This document shows positions 58,301-64,000 of a stretch of 64,000 nucleotides of DNA, one piece after another. How positions within the stretch are numbered: the first letter of the stretch is position 1; each line of letters begins with the position of its first letter. Source of the stretch: Distichodus sexfasciatus (lineage: Eukaryota > Chordata > Actinopteri > Characiformes > Distichodontidae); NCBI GenBank assembly GCA_032718565.1, contig JAVGVS010000021.1, positions 1,935,384 through 1,999,383 of the forward strand, read 5' to 3'. The notes under the pieces were generated by a model, which was given only the letters and a program-made list of their open reading frames with translations, was not told the origin of the DNA and did no database searches. A program made the position numbers and the translations under genes.

Positions 58301-59913
58301 CACCCTCACCCCGATCCGCCTGCACACACACACACACACACACAGTGATGTAGGGAGGGAGCGTGAGGTGTGAAGCTACTGCCCAGTTCAACCCCACTGC
58401 TCAGGCATGGCCAGCGCTGCATGTTTACTCAAGCTGTATCAAATTCAGCAGGGAGAAGGTGGTTATAAAAGAGCTATTGAGAGAAGAAATGAGATGTAGT
58501 GAAGATGAAGACGGGCGGGGGGAAGAAGAAGAATTAGGGGTTGAAAAAGAGCAAGATGAAGTGCTCTCCTGTCAATAATCAAGACTTACTTTTCCTCTTC
58601 ACTGAGCATAACAGCAGCACCTTGCTGATCAAACCTTCGCTCAAAATTCATTACAACTTTCATTTCACAAGTTAGAAAGTTAGTGTGTCATATAGTGAGA
58701 GAGCCAGCTGAGGTGAGATTAGAGGAATATTTTTGTATTTATAGGACTCTTAGAAACCCCAGAGGGAGGACGAAGGGAGGGTTAGTACAGCGAGAGGGTG
58801 TTGACGATGACAGGAGACTTACCATCAAACACTGTCCAGCATCTCTCCCGTCCTCCCTTCTTTCACATAGTACTTATTCATTCTTTTGCTTGCTTTATCC
58901 CATAAAAAACATTCTGTTCATTCAGAATGTATGGATAATAACTGGAGAGCCACCCACCCACCCATTCCCCCTTCACTACTTTTTAGCGAGTTTCAATTAA
59001 ATAGAGCGAAAGAGAAAATCTTCATTTCTCCACTTTGAGGTTGAGTCGAGAGGTTTGAGATGGGCCTGGCTAGGGAGAGGAAAAGTCCCGGAGAGTTGAA
59101 ATAGTAATTATAGAAGGACTTTGATTTGCTGGATAATGCAGGCTTAACTGGGACTCCTCTTCCTCTCTTTCCCCTTCTCTCTCTGCCACATTAGAAAAGG
59201 GAAGCCTTCATCACTTGCTTCCCTATATTTAGAAACTTTCTTTATTTGAAATAATAAGCTGAGGTCCTAAGGGACAGTCTTACCATCTGCATTCCACACC
59301 ATGAAAGAGGATACAGAAGTGGTGGAATGTATATTTGTATGTTACGTAACCCTTTTCTTAGACCTGACATTATATTAAAGGGCTTGCATCTACAATGTAT
59401 CTTTTGCAGGATCAATTATATGTTTTTTTGTGCAAAATTTCATGTTATTGCCAGTAATGACTAAATATTGATTATGGAGCATTTTTGTTTGCTGTTTTGA
59501 GTTAGAACTGCAACACAATGTACTGTTCATACCTTTTAACATTGTACTACCACACTTGCTTTACTACAAGATGCTGGCAATTGTTTTAAAAATGTAATTT
59601 TCTTCAAAACTGGTATAGAGTTCTATAGAGAGAAAAAATTAACGTGTACCCTAAAGGTGGTAATGCAGAACTGATGAATTTAAACAATCTGAAGCATAAA
59701 ACACATCTGTGTTTCAAAGTGACTTACTAGAAATTTCTCATTCATTTTAATTTATTGGTAAGAGTTACAGAAGTAGGAATGCGGTGTCAGTTTTTCAGGG
59801 TTTGAGTTTGGATCCATCATCCTTCCAGCACTACAACATTAAGCCCGGGAATAAGGAAGTGAGCATTAAGAAATGTAGACCATAAGATCAGAAAAAAAGG
59901 AAATGGAATAAAT
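55381..59913. other. Intergenic, no gene seen
   Basis: Includes (CT)n at 58097-58119 and (CA)n at 58324-58345. Several long unique blocks (56-57.4 kb, 57.6-58.1 kb) could hold conserved regulatory elements, but nothing in the sequence alone proves it. Confidence 0.55.
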
Positions 59914-60521
59914 TCTTTCATTTATTATCTGTACTGCTTAATCCCTATCAGGGTTGCGGGAAACGGAGCCTGTCCCGGAACTTCAGGCATGAGGTGGGTA
60001 CCAACACACCACACACAAATACACTCACATTCATACCTAAGGCGGCAATTTAGAGTAACCAATCAACCTGTAGCACATGCTTTTGGTTACTGTGGGAGGA
60101 AACCATTAGCCAGGCTAGCGTTGCCGTAGTACCTCCACTCGGTATTGTATTCGCTACAGTACTACGTCAGTATACTCTCCAAATGCTGCGGTTTCTCTCA
60201 ACGATATTTTCTAGCAACCAATCAGTGAACAGAAATGGAAGCCGGAACCAATCGGTTTAAAGTTCAAACAAAGTGCCAACCCACCGCGAAGTGAACGTGT
60301 GCCTATCGAGAATGTCCTGCCTCTTTGCCCAAAGTGAAGTGAAGTGAAAGAGTCTGGTCCACCAGGCTAGTAAACCATAACACCCAGAATAAACCCACGC
60401 AAACACTGGGAGAGACACACAAACTCCACACAGAAAGGCCCTACAGCCAACCCGGGGATCGGACCCAGGGCCTTCTTGCTGTGAGGCGCCAACACTAACC
60501 ACTGCGCCACAGGGCTGCGCT
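59914..60521 (-). mobile_element. tRNA-derived SINE (family A) carrying a nested insertion
   Basis: Minus-strand SINE: plus-strand reading runs ATTCTTTCATTTATTATCTG, GTACTGCTTAATCCC, ACTGTGGGAGGAAACC, then CAACCCGGGGATCGGACCCA and ACTAACCACTGCGCCACAGG. Flanking AAATGGAATAAAT (59901-59913) and AAATAGAATAAAT (60522-60534) form a 13-bp target duplication with one mismatch. It is interrupted at 60119-60361. Confidence 0.8.
60119..60361. mobile_element. 243-bp insertion nested in the family A SINE
   Basis: Flanked by the exact 9-bp direct repeat CCAGGCTAG at 60110-60118 and 60362-60370. The inserted sequence starts CGTTGCCGTAGTACCTCCAC and ends near GTGAAGTGAAGTGAAAGAGT; it has no obvious terminal inverted repeats and no match elsewhere in the window. 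Confidence 0.65.
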
Positions 60522-60534
60522 AAATAGAATAAAT

Positions 60535-63500
60535 GTCAAATGATTTCTTAAGTTTATATAACCCACCCAGGGCAGGCAAGAACTGAAAGTCCTTAACGTT
60601 GATCTGTTGTTTGCATGATTGTCAGTACGCAAAAATGGTGGAACGTAGTCCAAACTGCTCTTCAAATTCAGGATGGAGAGCAAAAGCCAAGATTTTGTCA
60701 TTGTCCAGTTATTCACTCACTACACTGTGTTTGGTTCCGTTTCTTCTTTGTCATCGATCCAGTCGCGTCTCAACAGCCAAGAAACCAAAACATGGGTGTG
60801 TTCTGGAAGTAATCTCTCTCTCACTCACTCATTTTCTCCTCCTTTTCCCTATCCCCCCAACACACACGTCTGTCTAGTGAGGATATTTTGAGTTTCTATC
60901 AGCCCAGCACGCTCTGCTATGCAGGGAAGTGTCCGGTGTTAATTGTGTACATTGTTTATTTGGTGGAACTGCTAAGTAATTTTTCGATATTCTTTATTTC
61001 AGTAGAGTTTATAGATTTATCCATCATTGTTTTCAGTTTCTGTGTGGGTGCTAAGTGCAGTTCTGTTAAATTTTTGTGCGCTTCCAGCTCTTGGTACCTG
61101 CATAATCACACACTTAAATGCAGTGATATAATTTAGTCAAATTCTCTTTTCTGCTTATAGCATCACACATATAATCAGCTCCTTCCCTCTTGACAATTCT
61201 AATGAGGGGTTGAGTTTCTCACGTGGCTGTATTACAACATTCTCTCTCACTCTCTCGCTCTGTCTTTCAAACACACACCATATATTATATACATAGTTAT
61301 CCATATTACGTATGTGTAAGTGTTTGGTCTGCGATGTTCCTGAATTATGAAAGGCCAAATTCTAAATCTCAAGCATATAGACAGACTAGGTCAAAAGTTA
61401 GTACAGAGGTCAAGAGATCACTAAACCTTCTACATTTGGGTCACATTCTTCAGCAATGACATACATTTTACTGTTAGCTGTGACTTAGTAAAACACTTAA
61501 ATGGGATTTCTTTATCTCTTCACCCAGTAACTTCAAAAGAATGACAAATCTCTGACTGCAGGAGAGGCTGGTCACTTTGGGAAGCAAATTATACTCCTTT
61601 TTTCTATTCTTCTCCATAAAAAATTAAAACAAAATCTGTTTTTCACAACTGGTGCAGCAACCTTCATAATTATCCCATGTTTTTCTTCCTGTATATCTAG
61701 AGGTAAGATCAGGGCTGATTTAATCTCTTTGTCCAAATATGGCCCTAAAACAAATCTTAATCATGGTGTATTTTGTTATTGAGGTAGTACTGGGAAGGCA
61801 GGAGGCCAAACTAGCTGTTGAGGAGTCGTTGGACTTTAGAGACCTGACCTCCCATGACCAGAACATTACACATTCTCGGGTGCGGCAATTTACTAGAACC
61901 TCCAAATGGGGGCATGTTAAGTTTGGCCTTCTTTTGAGTGGTGCACTGCACTGCACTGATTAATGTTGGGTTAAGATGGGTGTTAAATCAGGCCAATACA
62001 GGAAATGAAACAAATAAATGTAGTTTATATATTTAAAGTATGTTGAGGAAATGTGTCGCCTTTTCTAGATTACAGAAATTCCTTCCTCTAATCAAAATAA
62101 ACCATACCTGACGGGCAGTAATTGGTATTCCACTGTAGAGCGATTGGCTATATTTTTAGTATTCTGGCCTGTGGGATGGGTCCTGTTCTCTGATGATAAG
62201 GCAGCAGATATCTAACTTCCCTCCACTTTTATCTCCTGGAATGCAGCACGCTATCGGTCCCGGCAGCATTCCGACACCGCCATGCCGATGGAACTTGAGT
62301 TCTGTGATCATGGGAGTCTCGAAGATGCTGGAAGCGAGCTGGGACTGTGGGATGGCTGTAGTTTGAAATTCACATGTCGTCAATAAGAAATTCCCAACAT
62401 TCAGGAGTTGACTGGCTTTCCAACAGTTAGCCTCAAAGAGAAAGAACAGAACAATGATGACAGGCTTCAGGGAGGAGAGATGACATTGGAGTGTGTATGG
62501 GAGATTAACCTCTAGATAAGGTGGTTTTGCGCATGTGTCATTCACATATGAACTTTCATCCGCTGGCTGCGTGCAAACTTACTTGATGTCAATCCTGTTC
62601 CTCCCTCTTCCTCTCTGTCTGTCTCTACTGCAGAGATGAGGCACGTTGTCTACTGCTGTAATGTATTCATTGTATTCTAACTGCACTCCCTCTAGTGCAC
62701 TGCTCTATTTTGATTGAGATGTCTTGGTGCTGAATGGAGGCACATTGTCATAACATGTCATTTTGGATACCGCAATGCACATCCTGCATGAAATGTAATA
62801 GAGTGACTCATGGGTTTTCTACATTATTGGAGCTAATGACAGTGTACAAATGCAAAAGTCAATTTGTTATTCACCAATACAAATATGGGCTGCACATTAT
62901 GAGGACGTTGATGAAGATAATGATGAGGTGGGGGACCTTTAGGTTTTCTGACTGATTGGTCCATTTGAATTGATAGTAAATTTCATGAATAATTCATGAA
63001 TATTTGAAGGTAAACAAAATAGCTTAATCTACCCATTTGATGGACGCAAAACGTCTGTTAGCATCTTTGCACTGTTAGTCACACTATTGTCTTTGGGCAG
63101 GGAGCCCTTTTCAGCTGAGGGTAATAGCAAAGCTTTCTCTTATCTCTGTGTGGGATCGGGTTTAACCAGGGATTACGTGACTGCTCCGCTGACCCCACCA
63201 GTTTTAAGAGGGCAGCTCCCATCCTACTCACCCGTTTTGTTTGCATGTTTTAGTGTTTACAATTTGCTCATTGAGAAGCTGCCTATTCACTAAATGTTTT
63301 ATTGATTTCTTTTAGCTTTTGTGTGTGGCCAGTTAAAGCTTGATGAGTTCTCCAGTCATGTGATCTACCATTAAGTCCAGAAACAAAGTTATCTCTCTCT
63401 TGGACACAGTTGGTTAAAACCTTAATGATTATCTGAAACTTTCAAGACAAAGAAAACATTTAAGTGACATCTTTATCTCTCTTTTGCTTAACACATTGTC

Positions 63501-64000
63501 TTACTCTTTGGTTTGCTAGACCCAGCAGGACCATAGATTAAAGCCAAGAGACAGGATTTGATCACTGGCTGTGAGAGAGTGAATGCAGGAGACTGGCTTA
63601 GATCTCAGCATCAACCAGGCCTCCCAGTGCAGAACCGCTGTCATTTGCTGTAAAAGTTTTAGAAATCTAAAAATGGGCTCTGGTCACCACATTGGTTTGA
63701 AATGCATTTAAATACACAGTGTCATGCCCTTGATTTATTCTTAAAATGAATGCAAATGTAAAGGTCCATGAAGTCTATTTTCCTTCTTTCCTTTATTAAA
63801 ATAAATCACGTCTTTTTAAAATACGCTCTTTTCTTACGCCAAGAGGGTAAAATGTCATGATTGAGCCTCTTGCACCGTTTTTGTTCTCGCTCTGTCTTTC
63901 TCTCTTGTTTACTCTGTCTCGCCTCACTGAAGGAATCTGTAGACCACAGACCACTGTGTTGCACTTGGACTAAGGAACACTTTACTCCTATGCACCCCAG
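60535..64000. other. Intergenic, no gene seen
   Basis: Unique sequence. The longest frame (minus, 62156-62545, 129 codons) shows no recognised domain and no splice-site context. Nothing else supported up to the window edge. Confidence 0.55.

Noticed and set aside
62156..62545. 129-codon minus-strand open frame
   Set aside because: No recognisable family motif, no promoter or splice context; length is within chance for a 64-kb window.

Overview
The window is nuclear DNA from a teleost fish. Reasons: two split vertebrate protein genes with teleost-like protein sequence, abundant CA/GA/TA microsatellites, several fish-type tRNA-derived SINE families, and short non-autonomous DNA transposons of hAT type. 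The SINE with a (TGAA)n tail and the SINE ending in TAAATGTAAAT look like families common in otophysan fishes (catfish/characin side), but I cannot name the species.

Layout. 1-29.9 kb is gene-free: repeats, microsatellites and a striking CT-rich composite minisatellite at 28.5-29.2 kb. 30.9-37.3 kb holds map3k8 (Tpl2/COT kinase) on the minus strand, one non-coding and seven coding exons. 37.9-49.9 kb holds mtpap (mitochondrial poly(A) polymerase) on the plus strand, nine coding exons. The two genes are head to head, about 0.6 kb apart, and share a CpG-rich promoter interval; the same two genes are neighbours in human (10p11.23). From 50 kb to 64 kb I see no gene, only repeats and unique intergenic DNA.

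The two genes have unrelated jobs: Tpl2 relays inflammatory receptor signals to MEK/ERK, and mtPAP adds poly(A) to mitochondrial mRNAs.

The most important oddity is localised reading-frame damage in otherwise pristine genes. map3k8 exon 6 and mtpap exon 6 each carry a pair of compensating indels that scramble 17 to about 34 codons of highly conserved sequence while leaving the exon open. mtpap exon 5 has at least five small indels, an in-frame stop and a missing GT donor. The other exons are clean, and repeat copies near mtpap exon 5 also look more broken than their relatives elsewhere. Local consensus error in the assembly is the likeliest cause; real gene change is the alternative. Otherwise the window is a good record of nested fish repeats: SINEs with 10-13 bp target duplications, a 373-bp hAT-like MITE with a perfect 8-bp duplication in mtpap intron 4, a 1.2-kb relative in intron 6, and a split SINE in intron 5.
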